Assembly (NCBI GenBank): GCA_949294665.1
Contig: CASFID010000014.1
Span: 1 to 64,000 of the forward strand
DNA from: an uncultured Eubacteriales bacterium
GTDB lineage: Bacteria > Bacillota > Clostridia > Lachnospirales > Lachnospiraceae
Reading direction: 5' to 3'
Length of the DNA: 64,000 nucleotides
In this document: in pieces, positions 34,563 to 44,853 of the stretch
How positions within the stretch are numbered: position 1 is the stretch's first letter
Layout of the letters: each line of letters starts with the position of its first letter
Translations under genes and position numbers: made by a program
Notes under the pieces: generated by a model
What the model was told of the DNA's origin: nothing
What the model saw: the letters and a program-made list of their open reading frames with translations, nothing else
Database searches by the model: none

Positions 34563-36806
34563 TCAGCCGCGGTATTTCGTCCCGGTCCCGTCGCGTTTTG
34601 CATGTTTGAGGCGGTTCAAAGTGACTTCTTTCTCATTATAATGAATTTTAGACTCGGTCCCCTCTTCAAACAGATATACGTTTTCAAGCTCATCCTTTTT
34701 CTGGAGACGTATCCCGCGCACTCCCACGGCCGCTTTCTTCTTTTCCGGGATGTCTGATGCAGAGAACCGCAGGAAATATCCATTTTTCGTCTGCAGGACA
34801 ACGTCCTGATTCTCCGAGACTACCTTTACCGCCACGAGAGAATCTCCTTCCTGAAGCTTCGTAGCGCTGATCGTGCGCTTGGACACCTGGAATTCTGTTC
34901 CCTCCACTCTCTTTATCATCCCCTGAGATGTGGCGAACAGCAGATGGGAAAACCGCATCTGCTCGGCATCGCAGACCATGACGATCTCTTCCTCGTTTGT
35001 AGAGTAATTGCTGATATTGTCGATCGGAGTCCCCTTATCCCGAAACTTCCCGTACGGTACATCCATCACCTTCACCTGATGCATTTTCCCCGTGTCCGTA
35101 AAAATACACAGGCGTCCCGTGTTCATACAGTGGACGATGTATCTGTTCTCACTGTCCGCAGCCTCTTTATTGCGCTCATAGACCGAGGTATCCACCGTTC
35201 TGGAATACCCGAAACGGTCCATAAGGAATACGACTTCCTGCTCCTCGATCTTCTTTTCCTCGTACACCGCTTCCTCTGCGTTTTCGATGACCGTGCGACG
35301 TTTTCTCGCATATTCTTTCTTACAGGCGTCCAGCTCTTCCATTATGACGCCTGCCATAGAGTCGTAATTGTTCAGGATGTCTTCATAGCGGGCGATATTC
35401 TTGAGCGTCTGTTCATGTTCCGCCCTTAACGCCTCGATCTCAAGACCGATGAGACGATAGAGGCGCATCTCCAGTATTGCTGTCGCCTGTCTCTCAGTGA
35501 ATCTGAGAAGCGCGGCCATCTTTTTGGAGATAGTGGACTTGAACCTGATATTGTCCGTGACGCCGTTTACGAGACATGCCCGGGCGTCTTTTACTGATTT
35601 ACTTCCCCTTAATATCTCTATAATAAGGTCGATGACGTCGCACGCCTTGATAAGTCCTTCCTGCACTTCGCTCTTTTCCTGCTCTTTGGCAAGCAGCGTC
35701 GTGTATTTTCTCGTGGCGAGCTCAAACTGGAAATCCACATGATGCTCGATGATCTTCTTAAGGCCCAGTGTTTCCGGACGGCCGTCGGCCACCGCCAGCA
35801 TGTTGACGCCAAACGTATCCTCCAGACGTGTTTTCTTGTAGAGCATGTTCTTTAAATTCTCCACGTCCGTCCCGCGCTTGAGTTCCAGTACGATGCGGAT
35901 GCCTTCTTTTGAAGACTGATTGGAGATATCGATAATGTCCGTTGTCTTTTTTGACTCTACAAGATTTGCCACGTCGTTCAGGAATTTACCGATCCCGCTT
36001 CCGATCATCGTATAAGGGATCTCGCTGATGACAAGCTGCTTTCTTCCGCCCTTTAGATCCTCCACTTCGACCTTTCCCCGAATTTTGATCTTGCCCTGTC
36101 CGGTCTCATAGATGGAAAGCAGATCGTCCTTATTTACGACAATGCCTCCTGTAGGGAAATCCGGCCCTTTGATATATCTCATGAGCTGCTTCGTACTGAT
36201 GGCGTCGTTTTTCATATATGCTTTGACTGCATCGATCACTTCGCCGAGATTGTGAGTTGGAATACTTGTCGCCATTCCGACGGCAATTCCTTCCGCTCCG
36301 TTTACAAGCAGGTTCGGCACTCGCACAGGAAGTACGAGAGGCTCTTTCTCAGTCTCGTCAAAGTTTGGCCCGAAGTCAATGACATTTTTGTCCAGATCAG
36401 CCAGGCAGACTTCCTGTGTAAACCTGGTAAGCCTTGCCTCTGTGTAACGCATGGCCGCGGCTCCGTCTCCTTCTATAGAGCCGAAGTTTCCATGTCCGTC
36501 CACAAGGATCTGGCCTTTTTTGAAGTCCTGTGCCATAACAACGAGAGCTTCGTAGATGGAGCTGTCTCCGTGAGGATGGTATTTACCCATCGTATCTCCC
36601 ACGATACGGGCACATTTTCTGTATGGCCTGTCATAGCGTATGCCAAGCTCATACATGTCGTAGAGCGTCCGCCTCTGTACCGGCTTGAGCCCGTCGCGCA
36701 CGTCGGGGAGCGCACGGGATATGATGACGCTCATCGCATAATCGATATATGATTTCTTCATAAGATCAGAATATTCTGTCCTTATGATCTGTGATTCACT
36801 GTTCAT
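34563..36806 (-). CDS. parC: DNA topoisomerase IV subunit A (GyrA/ParC family)
   Basis: This 747-residue cleavage-religation subunit has its catalytic tyrosine at Tyr121 (AAMRYTEARLT). The quinolone-region residues are Ser82 and Glu86 (HPHGDSSIYEALV). The C-terminal beta-pinwheel (from about residue 490) lacks a recognisable GyrA box (QRRGG-type). That, and the length of 747 against about 830-870 for gyrase A, favour topoisomerase IV (decatenation) over gyrase. The 3' end of the CDS is followed at once by the rimP operon promoter. It lies 15 bp after parE. Confidence 0.87.
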   Translation of the reverse strand: MNSESQIIRTEYSDLMKKSYIDYAMSVIISRALPDVRDGLKPVQRRTLYDMYELGIRYDRPYRKCARIVGDTMGKYHPHGDSSIYEALVVMAQDFKKGQILVDGHGNFGSIEGDGAAAMRYTEARLTRFTQEVCLADLDKNVIDFGPNFDETEKEPLVLPVRVPNLLVNGAEGIAVGMATSIPTHNLGEVIDAVKAYMKNDAISTKQLMRYIKGPDFPTGGIVVNKDDLLSIYETGQGKIKIRGKVEVEDLKGGRKQLVISEIPYTMIGSGIGKFLNDVANLVESKKTTDIIDISNQSSKEGIRIVLELKRGTDVENLKNMLYKKTRLEDTFGVNMLAVADGRPETLGLKKIIEHHVDFQFELATRKYTTLLAKEQEKSEVQEGLIKACDVIDLIIEILRGSKSVKDARACLVNGVTDNIRFKSTISKKMAALLRFTERQATAILEMRLYRLIGLEIEALRAEHEQTLKNIARYEDILNNYDSMAGVIMEELDACKKEYARKRRTVIENAEEAVYEEKKIEEQEVVFLMDRFGYSRTVDTSVYERNKEAADSENRYIVHCMNTGRLCIFTDTGKMHQVKVMDVPYGKFRDKGTPIDNISNYSTNEEEIVMVCDAEQMRFSHLLFATSQGMIKRVEGTEFQVSKRTISATKLQEGDSLVAVKVVSENQDVVLQTKNGYFLRFSASDIPEKKKAAVGVRGIRLQKKDELENVYLFEEGTESKIHYNEKEVTLNRLKHAKRDGTGTKYRG

Positions 36807-36821
36807 GATCTGTCTCCTTTG

Positions 36822-38744
36822 TTAGATATCCAGCTCCGCCTCGGTCGCGTTCTCATAGATGAACGCCCGTCTCGGCGGCACTTCCGTCCCCATGAGCATC
36901 TCCGTTACGCCGGACGCCATCCTCGCGTCCTCGATCTCTACCAGCTTGAGCAGTCTGCGCTTTGGATCCAGCGTTGTCTCCCATAGCTGTTCCGCATCCA
37001 TTTCGCCCAGTCCTTTGTACCGCTGCAGGGTAAACGGGCCGGTGTGGGTCTTCCTGTATTTCTCAAGCGCCTTATCATCATACAGATACTCTTCTTCGCC
37101 GTTTTTAGGCATCGCCTTGTACAGCGGAGGCATCGCGATATACACATGTCCCTCGTAGATGAGTTCGGGCATAAACCGGTAGAACAAAGTCAGGAGCAGC
37201 GTAGAGATATGAGCGCCGTCCACGTCCGCATCGGCCATGATGATGATCTTGTCATAGCGCAGCTTTGAAATATCAAAGTCGTTGCCATACCCTTCCGAAA
37301 ATCCACAGCCGAACGCGTTTATCATTGTCTTGATCTCCGCATTGGCCAGGATCTTGTCTATACTTGCTTTCTCCACATTGAGGATCTTTCCTCTGATGGG
37401 GAGGATCGCCTGGTAATTCCTGTCTCTGGCTGTCTTTGCAGATCCGCCGGCCGAATCACCCTCCACGATAAATATCTCGCATTTCTTCGGATCGCGGCTC
37501 TCACAATTGGCCAGTTTTCCGTTGCTGTCAAAGGAATATTTCTGCTTTGTCAAAAGATTGGTCTTAGCCTTTTCTTCTGTCTTTCTGATCTTCGCAGCTT
37601 TCTCCGCGCTGGAGAGCACTGTCTTCAGAGTATCCAGATTACGGTCGAAATACCGGACGATCTCGTCTCCGGTCACTTTACTTACGGCTTTCGCCGCGTC
37701 CGGGTTGTCGAGTTTCGTCTTTGTCTGTCCCTCGAACCGGGGATCAGGGTGCTTGATGGAGACGATGGCAGTCATGCCGTTTCGGATGTCCGCGCCGGTA
37801 AAATTCGCATCTTTCTCTTTTAAGATCCCAAGCTCTCTCGCATACTGGTTCATGACCGTAGTAAATGTGGTCTTGAAACCCGTAAGGTGCGTGCCGCCCT
37901 CCGCATTATAAATATTGTTGCAGAAGCCAAGCACGTTTTCATGGAACTCGTTCACATACTGAAATGCCGCTTCCACCTCTATGCCGTCGGCCGTTCCGCT
38001 GAAATACACCGGTTCGTGGAGCGTGTCCTTTTTCTTATTCAGATCCCGGATAAATCCAAGGATTCCCTCAGGTTCGTGATACTCGATATGTTCTGGCGTA
38101 TCCGGGCGTTTATCGTCGAATATGATCTTGAGCTTCGGATTCAGGTAGGCCGTCTCGTGAAGTCTGCTCTTTACTTCCTCCGCACGAAATCTCGTCTTTT
38201 CAAAGATCGTATCATCCGGCAGGAAATTCACTGTAGTGCCTGTCTTTTTCGTCTTTCCGATCTTTGGCAGCAGTCCGTCCTCAAGTTCCACGACAGGTAT
38301 CCCCCGCTCGTAACGGTCATGATGGATATATCCGTCGCGGCTGATCTTTACGTCCATATAGGCAGAGAGCGCGTTTACGACAGAGGAGCCCACTCCGTGG
38401 AGTCCGCCGCTCGTCTTATATGCCGAATCGTCAAATTTACCGCCCGCATGCAGCGTTGTGTAGACAAGCCTCGCCGCAGAGACTCCCTTCTGATGCATAT
38501 CCACAGGGACGCCCCTGCCGTTGTCAGATACCGTAGCCGAACCGTCCTTCTCCAGAGTGACGCGGATCTCCGAACAGAATCCGGCAAGATGCTCGTCCAC
38601 CGAATTGTCAACGATCTCATAGATCAGGTGATTGAGCCCTTTCGTTGATACGCTTCCGATATACATGCCCGGACGTTTGCGGACCGCCTCGAGCCCTTCA
38701 AGGACTGCAATGCTGTCCGCATCATATGTATTCTTAGCTGCCAT
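36822..38744 (-). CDS. parE: DNA topoisomerase IV subunit B (GyrB/ParE family)
   Basis: This 640-residue ATPase subunit has a GHKL domain with IVDNSVDEHLAG, DNGRGVPVD and TSGGLHGVGSSVVNALS. The TOPRIM domain has EGDSAGGSA (about residue 428) and ADADVDGAH (about residue 500). The C-terminal PPLYK and RYKGLGEMDAEQLWETT blocks are complete. It is linked to parC and separated from the dnaA-gyrB locus, so I assign topo IV. Discrimination from a second gyrase is inferred from the partner subunit. Confidence 0.87.
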   Translation of the reverse strand: MAAKNTYDADSIAVLEGLEAVRKRPGMYIGSVSTKGLNHLIYEIVDNSVDEHLAGFCSEIRVTLEKDGSATVSDNGRGVPVDMHQKGVSAARLVYTTLHAGGKFDDSAYKTSGGLHGVGSSVVNALSAYMDVKISRDGYIHHDRYERGIPVVELEDGLLPKIGKTKKTGTTVNFLPDDTIFEKTRFRAEEVKSRLHETAYLNPKLKIIFDDKRPDTPEHIEYHEPEGILGFIRDLNKKKDTLHEPVYFSGTADGIEVEAAFQYVNEFHENVLGFCNNIYNAEGGTHLTGFKTTFTTVMNQYARELGILKEKDANFTGADIRNGMTAIVSIKHPDPRFEGQTKTKLDNPDAAKAVSKVTGDEIVRYFDRNLDTLKTVLSSAEKAAKIRKTEEKAKTNLLTKQKYSFDSNGKLANCESRDPKKCEIFIVEGDSAGGSAKTARDRNYQAILPIRGKILNVEKASIDKILANAEIKTMINAFGCGFSEGYGNDFDISKLRYDKIIIMADADVDGAHISTLLLTLFYRFMPELIYEGHVYIAMPPLYKAMPKNGEEEYLYDDKALEKYRKTHTGPFTLQRYKGLGEMDAEQLWETTLDPKRRLLKLVEIEDARMASGVTEMLMGTEVPPRRAFIYENATEAELDI

Positions 38745-38856
38745 TTACATTCTCCTATTCTCTTGCGCCTGCACCGCCGGCGTCAAAATACGCCGGGCAG
38801 AACAGAGCTTCGTTCTTCTGTGTCGTCCCGCAGAAGTGCAGGACAATCCATTACAT

Positions 38857-38885
38857 AATATAACACCAGCGTTTGTGGTTTTCAA
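38857..38885 (-). promoter_or_regulatory. Promoter of parE-parC
   Basis: On the minus strand, -35 TTGAAA (38880-38885) and -10 TATATT (38857-38862) are spaced by 17 bp. A CCGGCG/CGCCGG stem (38777-38797) lies further down in the leader. Confidence 0.65.
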
Positions 38886-38915
38886 GCATTAAAAGCGGCG
38901 AATGTTGTGGGTGGG

Positions 38916-40103
38916 CTATTCCCCGACAAGCACTTCATACAGCATATCAGAGAGCAGCTCCATGGCATTTTTCATTTCTTCTACAGTATTTGTCTGTGCT
39001 CCCGCCTCGATCAGAAGGGATTTTGGCATCAAATGCAGATTGTACCTGTAAGCTCTCAGATAGATGTGCCGCACAAAGCCCGGATACTTGTTCTCGGCAG
39101 CTATCTGCAGCTGAAGTGAAAAAGCCAGATTATCCTGTATGTAAGGATTGGGAAGATAGCTGATCTCACCGTTCGTTCTCGAACGGCTCAGTCCGTTGAA
39201 AAACATGATCCTGGCCGTCGGTTTCCCGTTGACTTCTGTCACAAGATGCGTCCCCTCCGCAACGCCGTCACGGTGCAGATCGATAAGCACCTCTATCGTA
39301 GGATTCTCCTTTAGTATCTTTGTCACTGCCTCCCCCGCATACTCATAAGCATTGCTCCGGTCAAGCTTTCCGTCTATGATGTCGTATACACCTGTGTCGT
39401 GGATCGTTTCGATCCCTTTCTCATTTAGAAGCTCCGTCAGATAGTCGCCGACTCCTACGATGCTCGTAGCCGGATCTCCGGGAGTCGAGTCGGCAAATTC
39501 TTCCTGGGAATGTGTGTGGTAGATCAGCACTTTCGGGCCGTCGCCCTCTCTGTCGATCTTCATGCTCCGCCCAAGCAGATCATCCGCATTCAACTGATCT
39601 TCTCCGATCATCGTAGAACTGTCTACCGTGTAGAAATTACTCAGAAGATAGTCAAAATCTCTCAGTTTTTCTATGGAAGTGTCCACTGTCGGAACGGCCT
39701 CTTGTGCGGCGACGGTCTCGGATTCATCCGGCTCGCCGATGAGCTTTCCGTTCTCGTCCACTGCATTCTCATCATTCGCCTGCGCTTCCAGTATCCTGGC
39801 AAGCGTCTCTTCATCTTCCACCGAAGTATCATATGATACGTGGTCCTCCGCATAAGTTACAAGAGGGATCCAGGCAAGAGATTTCTCCCTGAGCCACTCT
39901 TCAATCCCCTGACCGGGCGTTCGGTTCACCCAGGTAAAGACCGGCAGATACGTCTCGGACGCACTGAACGATATCTGTTTCTGCATATGATACCGCCAGT
40001 CTCCCGCGCCGCCGGCCCCGGTATATATGACAAAAACAGTCAGAAGCAGGGCGGATACTGCCGCTGCAGCCTGTTTGAGATTTTTCTTTATCTGTCTGTC
40101 CAT
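38916..40103 (-). CDS. spoIIP: Stage II sporulation protein P (SpoIIP)
   Basis: This 395-residue sporulation-specific peptidoglycan amidase/endopeptidase works with SpoIID and SpoIIM to thin septal wall during engulfment. An N-terminal membrane anchor (about residues 10-30) is followed by a variable linker rich in Glu, Asp and Ala. The catalytic domain carries LIYHTHSQEEF and, later, LIDLHRDG plus RSNAYEYAG-like conserved residues. Length is typical. It lies about 90 bp after gpr, a conserved clostridial pairing, and should be read by a mother-cell/forespore sigma factor. Confidence 0.93.
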   Translation of the reverse strand: MDRQIKKNLKQAAAAVSALLLTVFVIYTGAGGAGDWRYHMQKQISFSASETYLPVFTWVNRTPGQGIEEWLREKSLAWIPLVTYAEDHVSYDTSVEDEETLARILEAQANDENAVDENGKLIGEPDESETVAAQEAVPTVDTSIEKLRDFDYLLSNFYTVDSSTMIGEDQLNADDLLGRSMKIDREGDGPKVLIYHTHSQEEFADSTPGDPATSIVGVGDYLTELLNEKGIETIHDTGVYDIIDGKLDRSNAYEYAGEAVTKILKENPTIEVLIDLHRDGVAEGTHLVTEVNGKPTARIMFFNGLSRSRTNGEISYLPNPYIQDNLAFSLQLQIAAENKYPGFVRHIYLRAYRYNLHLMPKSLLIEAGAQTNTVEEMKNAMELLSDMLYEVLVGE

Positions 40104-40192
40104 CGTAAGGCAGCATCCCTCCCGCTGTTCATTTCTGTTCTTCTGAAATCATATGCATATGCAGAACAGGTTATGCACAGGACCGATATCCG

Positions 40193-41170
40193 TTATCCCG
40201 CTGTCTGGAGCATGTTGATCGCCTCCGAGATCGTATGGCTTATCTGGTGGATCATCTCATCTACGTCTTTCGGCGTCACGAACATCCCGTTCAGATGCGG
40301 AGCGATCAGTTCCTTTACAAACTCATATTTTTCGCCCGGATTATATGATCTCAGTACCTCGCCCACCCCTCTGAGGGACTCTGAAGACTCCAGCGCCGTG
40401 ATAAAGTTTTCCATCGTGTCATTGACGATCGTCGCGGCGTCCACTACTGTAGGGACGCCGATTCCTATGACAGGTACGCCGACGGACGATTCCGTGAGCC
40501 CTATACGGTTATTCCCGATCCCGGAGCCCGGATGGATTCCCGTATCTGCGATCTGCACTGTCCGGTTCAGTCGTCTGCTGTTGCGGGCAGCAAGTGCGTC
40601 TACTGCGATCACCATATCCGGATGCGTCTCGTTCACGATCCCCCGCACGATCTCCGTGCTTTCCATTCCTGTCTGCCCCATCACTCCGGGCACGACAGCG
40701 CTTATCAGCCTTGCATGTTCCACTCCCATCGCATATTTTCCGTACTCTCTTACAATGTGCCTTGTTACGGACAGATGGTCGGCAACGCATGGCCCCAGCG
40801 CATCCGGCGTCACGTCCCGGTTGCCAAGACCGACGACCAGGATAGAGAAATCTTCTTCCGGTTCTTTTTCTTTCCTGTTTTTCTGTATCAACTCCCGGAT
40901 GTACATACACAGTTTCTCTGAGATATTTCTGTGTGATTCGTCATCCGGGACCGCAAGATCCGGCGTCTCGATCGTAAGATACGTGCCCACCGGCTTTCCC
41001 ATTGCTTTCGCCCCGTTTTCTGTTTTGATCTCCACCCGGGTTACGCGGATCTCCTGTTCCTCATCATATTCTTCTTCAAGCACGACACCCTGTATTTCTA
41101 CATCGTCCGACTCAAATCTTTCCTTTTCCTCCAGGGCAAGGTCTGTCCTGACACTGTAATTTCTATACAT
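40193..41170 (-). CDS. gpr: Germination protease Gpr
   Basis: This 325-residue aspartic-type spore protease degrades the small acid-soluble proteins that coat spore DNA when the spore germinates. It is made as a zymogen in the forespore. The first conserved block (NYSVRTDLALE) contains the propeptide/autoprocessing region. The core motif VVGLGNRDVTPDALGP and the GIHPGSGIGNNR block match the family. It is divergent from rpsT and followed by spoIIP. A sigma-G promoter is expected in 41171-41280, but I could not define it. Confidence 0.93.
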   Translation of the reverse strand: MYRNYSVRTDLALEEKERFESDDVEIQGVVLEEEYDEEQEIRVTRVEIKTENGAKAMGKPVGTYLTIETPDLAVPDDESHRNISEKLCMYIRELIQKNRKEKEPEEDFSILVVGLGNRDVTPDALGPCVADHLSVTRHIVREYGKYAMGVEHARLISAVVPGVMGQTGMESTEIVRGIVNETHPDMVIAVDALAARNSRRLNRTVQIADTGIHPGSGIGNNRIGLTESSVGVPVIGIGVPTVVDAATIVNDTMENFITALESSESLRGVGEVLRSYNPGEKYEFVKELIAPHLNGMFVTPKDVDEMIHQISHTISEAINMLQTAG

Positions 41171-41280
41171 ATCCTGTCCTCGCTTTTCTTTTCTCTTATG
41201 ATGCTGCTGCTCATATGACAGTTCAGTAGATCAGATGGCTGAACTGTTACTATATTTTGCAATATTTCTCAAAATATGTA

Positions 41281-41309
41281 TTGACAAGCCAATCCGGTTA
41301 GCATAAAAT
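41281..41309 (+). promoter_or_regulatory. Promoter of rpsT
   Basis: Plus-strand consensus -35 TTGACA (41281-41286) and -10 TAAAAT (41304-41309) are spaced by 17 bp, giving a leader of about 90 nt. Just upstream is a 9-bp stem, ACAGTTCAG/CTGAACTGT (about 41219-41248), of unknown role. Confidence 0.8.
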
Positions 41310-41402
41310 AAATGAGTATGTTTCAGCGGAGCGTCCGTGTCCGAATCTGCTGGATACATGGAGTATATTTGAAATTTCATGTCATATTTGGAGGTGTACA
41401 GA

Positions 41403-41666
41403 TTGGCTAACATTAAGTCTGCTAAGAAGAGAATTTTAGTAAACGAGACAAAAGCTGCAAGAAACAAAGCAATCAAGTCTAAAGTGAAGACTGCTGTCAA
41501 GAAAGTCGACACTGCAGTTGCCGCAAAAGACGCAGATGCTGCTAAGACTGCTCTGCACGCAGCGATCGTGGAGATTTCCAAAGCAGGAAGCAAGGGTGTG
41601 TATCACAAGAAAACTGTTTCCAGAAAGATCTCCCGTCTGTCAAAAGCTGTAAACAGCATTGCTTAA
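41403..41666 (+). CDS. rpsT: 30S ribosomal protein S20
   Basis: This 87-residue lysine- and alanine-rich helical protein binds the 5' and 3' minor domains of 16S rRNA. The TTG start at 41403-41405 (MANIKSAKKR) lies 6 nt after GGAGGTG. Rare start codons are known for S20 genes and can weaken translation for feedback control. The upstream ATG at 41379 lacks a ribosome binding site. A strong terminator follows. Confidence 0.96.
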   Translation: MANIKSAKKRILVNETKAARNKAIKSKVKTAVKKVDTAVAAKDADAAKTALHAAIVEISKAGSKGVYHKKTVSRKISRLSKAVNSIA

Positions 41667-41690
41667 TTAACATAGAGGGATTAATTATAA

Positions 41691-41724
41691 GAGGCATCCG
41701 CACCGTCAGGCGGATGCCTCTTTT
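41691..41724. terminator. Bidirectional terminator between rpsT and the MATE gene
   Basis: GAGGCATCCGC (41691-41701) and GCGGATGCCTC (41710-41720) form a perfect 11-bp stem with an 8-nt loop, followed by T4. The T tract overlaps the stop codon of the convergent MATE gene. Confidence 0.92.
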
Positions 41725-43111
41725 ATTCTTCTTTCAGCGCCGGCCACACCGTAATCAGCATCGTCACAAAGCAGGCAGTACCTCCGATCACATTGGAGAC
41801 CGGCTCCGCCCAGAATACGCCGGCCGTCCCAAGACCTCCGATCATCGGCAGGACGATCGTCAGCGGCACTACAATGATCACCTTCCGGAACAGGGAGAAA
41901 AACACCGCCTGTTTCGGACGGTTCAGCGCAACATTCGTAGACTGGCCCACAAACTGGAGCGCCATCATAAAGATCCCACAGAAGTAGATCTTAAGCGCCG
42001 GGATTCCTTTTTCGATCAGTTCCTGCTCGCTTGTGAACAGATGCAGGAAAAATCTCGGCTCCAGAAATACGACTGCCCACAGGATCAGTGAGAATACGAT
42101 CCCCACTACCGTAATGAACCGGATAGCAGACTTGACTCTTTGATAGCGGCCTGCTCCATAATTGTACCCCATGACCGGCTGCGCTCCGGACGTAAGTCCG
42201 TTCAGAGGCAGTGTGGCGATCTCGCGCACGGAATTGATCACCGTCATGATCCCTACATAGAGATCCCCGCCGTACCGGGAAAGGACTGCATTGCACACGA
42301 TCTGAACGGTTCCATTTGTGACAGACATGACAAACCCGGACGTTCCCAGAAAGGTGATATCTTTTACCAGCGACGCCTTCAGCTTCATGGATTCCCGGGT
42401 AAGCTTAAAAAGCGCTTTTCTGCCTGTCAGGAAAGTAAAAACCCACAGTGCGGAAGCGCCCTGCGATATGACAGTTGCGATCGCCGCGCCCTGCACTCCC
42501 ATATCGAACCCGAAGATCAGGATTGGATCCAGAATAATATTCATGACGGCGCCCAGAAGCACAGTCAGCATCCCCATTTTCCCGAATCCCTGCGCATTGA
42601 TAAAATTATTCATACCGAGGCTGGTCATAACAAAAATCGGTCCCAGCAGATAGATCGTAATATAGTCGTCTGCATATCCGTAGGTCGCTTCGCTTGCCCC
42701 GAACAGATACAGGATCGGCCTTTTCATCGCCAAACAGAGAAGCATCAGGATCACACCTGTGAGGAGCAGCATGGTAAATGAGTTACCCATCACTTTCTGC
42801 GCCCTCTTTTCTTCATGCCCTCCTCTGGCGATGGAACACAGGGGCGCGCCTCCCATTCCGAACAGATTGGCAAAAGCGGACAGGATCGTGATGATCGGAA
42901 GGCAGAGTCCGATCCCGGTCAGCGCTTCCGCCGATGCATGGGGAAGGTGCCCGATATAGACCCGGTCCACAACACTGTAGAGCACGTTGATCAGCTGGGC
43001 CAGCGTCATGGGGACGGCGAGACCGAGTATATGCCGTACAATGCTGCCCTTGCTGAAATCATTGTCATTTGATATTTTCTTCTCTTCTTTCGACTGCCCG
43101 GTCTGAGCCAT
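41723..43111 (-). CDS. MATE-family multidrug/metabolite exporter
   Basis: This 462-residue membrane protein has twelve predicted helices arranged as two six-helix repeats. It belongs to the NorM/DinF-like MATE family, which exports cationic compounds against Na+ or H+. Family features are the N-terminal PMTLAQLINVLYSVVDRVYIG helix and the GAAIATVISQ and VMGYNYGAG segments. The substrate is unknown. It is a single gene flanked by the rpsT terminator and the ilvC terminator. Confidence 0.92.
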   Translation of the reverse strand: MAQTGQSKEEKKISNDNDFSKGSIVRHILGLAVPMTLAQLINVLYSVVDRVYIGHLPHASAEALTGIGLCLPIITILSAFANLFGMGGAPLCSIARGGHEEKRAQKVMGNSFTMLLLTGVILMLLCLAMKRPILYLFGASEATYGYADDYITIYLLGPIFVMTSLGMNNFINAQGFGKMGMLTVLLGAVMNIILDPILIFGFDMGVQGAAIATVISQGASALWVFTFLTGRKALFKLTRESMKLKASLVKDITFLGTSGFVMSVTNGTVQIVCNAVLSRYGGDLYVGIMTVINSVREIATLPLNGLTSGAQPVMGYNYGAGRYQRVKSAIRFITVVGIVFSLILWAVVFLEPRFFLHLFTSEQELIEKGIPALKIYFCGIFMMALQFVGQSTNVALNRPKQAVFFSLFRKVIIVVPLTIVLPMIGGLGTAGVFWAEPVSNVIGGTACFVTMLITVWPALKEE

Positions 43112-43162
43112 ACTCTTCCTCCTTCACAAGGAGCCCTCTTCTCTCCTGTTTTTTTCTTATGA

Positions 43163-43196
43163 CAAAACGCCCGACAGATCTCTGCCAGGCGTTTCG
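43163..43196 (-). terminator. Terminator of ilvN-ilvC
   Basis: AAACGCC pairs with GGCGTTT, with an inner GGCAGA/TCTGTC extension. The minus strand reads GGCGTTTTGTC at its end. It lies about 27 bp after the ilvC stop. Confidence 0.8.
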
Positions 43197-43222
43197 CCGC
43201 TTACCTATTGTATGATCAACTA

Positions 43223-44254
<1,032 letters not shown>

Positions 44255-44269
44255 CTAAATATGATAAAA

Positions 44270-44767
44270 TTATAAATATGCTACATCCTTGCTTCCCCTG
44301 GAAAGCCCTGTGATACCGGTCCTTGCAAGTTCCAGTATCTCGTATCCTTTCAGAAGATTCAGGAATGCGTCCAGTTTACTCTGCGTTCCCGTGAGCTCCA
44401 CGATCAGGGAATCTTCCTCCACGTCAACGATCTTCGCGCGGAAGATATCTGCCACTGAGATGATCTCCCCTCTCTGTGACGCATCAGCGCGGAGTTTGAC
44501 CATGATCAGTTCACGGCATACAGACTCATCGTCTTTGAGCACTTTGATCGCGACCACATCTTCCAGCTTTCTGACCTGCTTCTCAATCTGTGAGAGAATC
44601 AGTTCGTCTCCGGATGATACGACTGTGATGCGTGTGAATCTCGGATCTGCCGTCATTCCCGCTGTGATACTGTCGATGCTGTATCCGCGGCGGCTGAACA
44701 GTCCTGCGATCCGGCTCAAGACGCCGGGATTATTGTCCACAAGTAATGAATATACCTGTTTTCTCAT
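44270..44767 (-). CDS. ilvN: Acetolactate synthase small (regulatory) subunit
   Basis: This 165-residue regulatory subunit confers valine feedback inhibition on acetolactate synthase. The N-terminal ACT domain (SLLVDNNPGVLSRIAGLFSRRGYSIDS) is followed by a second ACT-like half. I choose ATG 44765-44767 (MRKQVYSLL), which follows GGAAGGAG. An upstream ATG adds eight residues. The catalytic subunit gene ilvB is not in this window. Transcription starts only about 50 nt upstream, so no T-box or leader attenuator is present. Confidence 0.95.
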   Translation of the reverse strand: MRKQVYSLLVDNNPGVLSRIAGLFSRRGYSIDSITAGMTADPRFTRITVVSSGDELILSQIEKQVRKLEDVVAIKVLKDDESVCRELIMVKLRADASQRGEIISVADIFRAKIVDVEEDSLIVELTGTQSKLDAFLNLLKGYEILELARTGITGLSRGSKDVAYL

Positions 44768-44824
44768 CGATTTCTCTCCTTCCCGTCTCAAAAAACAGAT
44801 TGCGCTCTGTTTTTGTCTTTTATA

Positions 44825-44853
44825 ATATTACCAAGTGTCTTCTGCTTTGTCAA
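44825..44853 (-). promoter_or_regulatory. Promoter of ilvN-ilvC
   Basis: On the minus strand, consensus -35 TTGACA (44848-44853) and -10 TAATAT (44825-44830) are spaced by 17 bp. The -35 box overlaps the stop codon of the ABC-F gene. Confidence 0.65.

Noticed and set aside
39840-41159. 439-codon plus-strand frame opposite gpr and spoIIP
   Set aside because: It is antisense to two well-recognised sporulation genes, serine/isoleucine-rich, without known motifs or a start signal.
44768-44850. Possible T-box or amino-acid attenuator before ilvN
   Set aside because: The promoter is too close to the start and no T-box consensus or leader peptide is visible.
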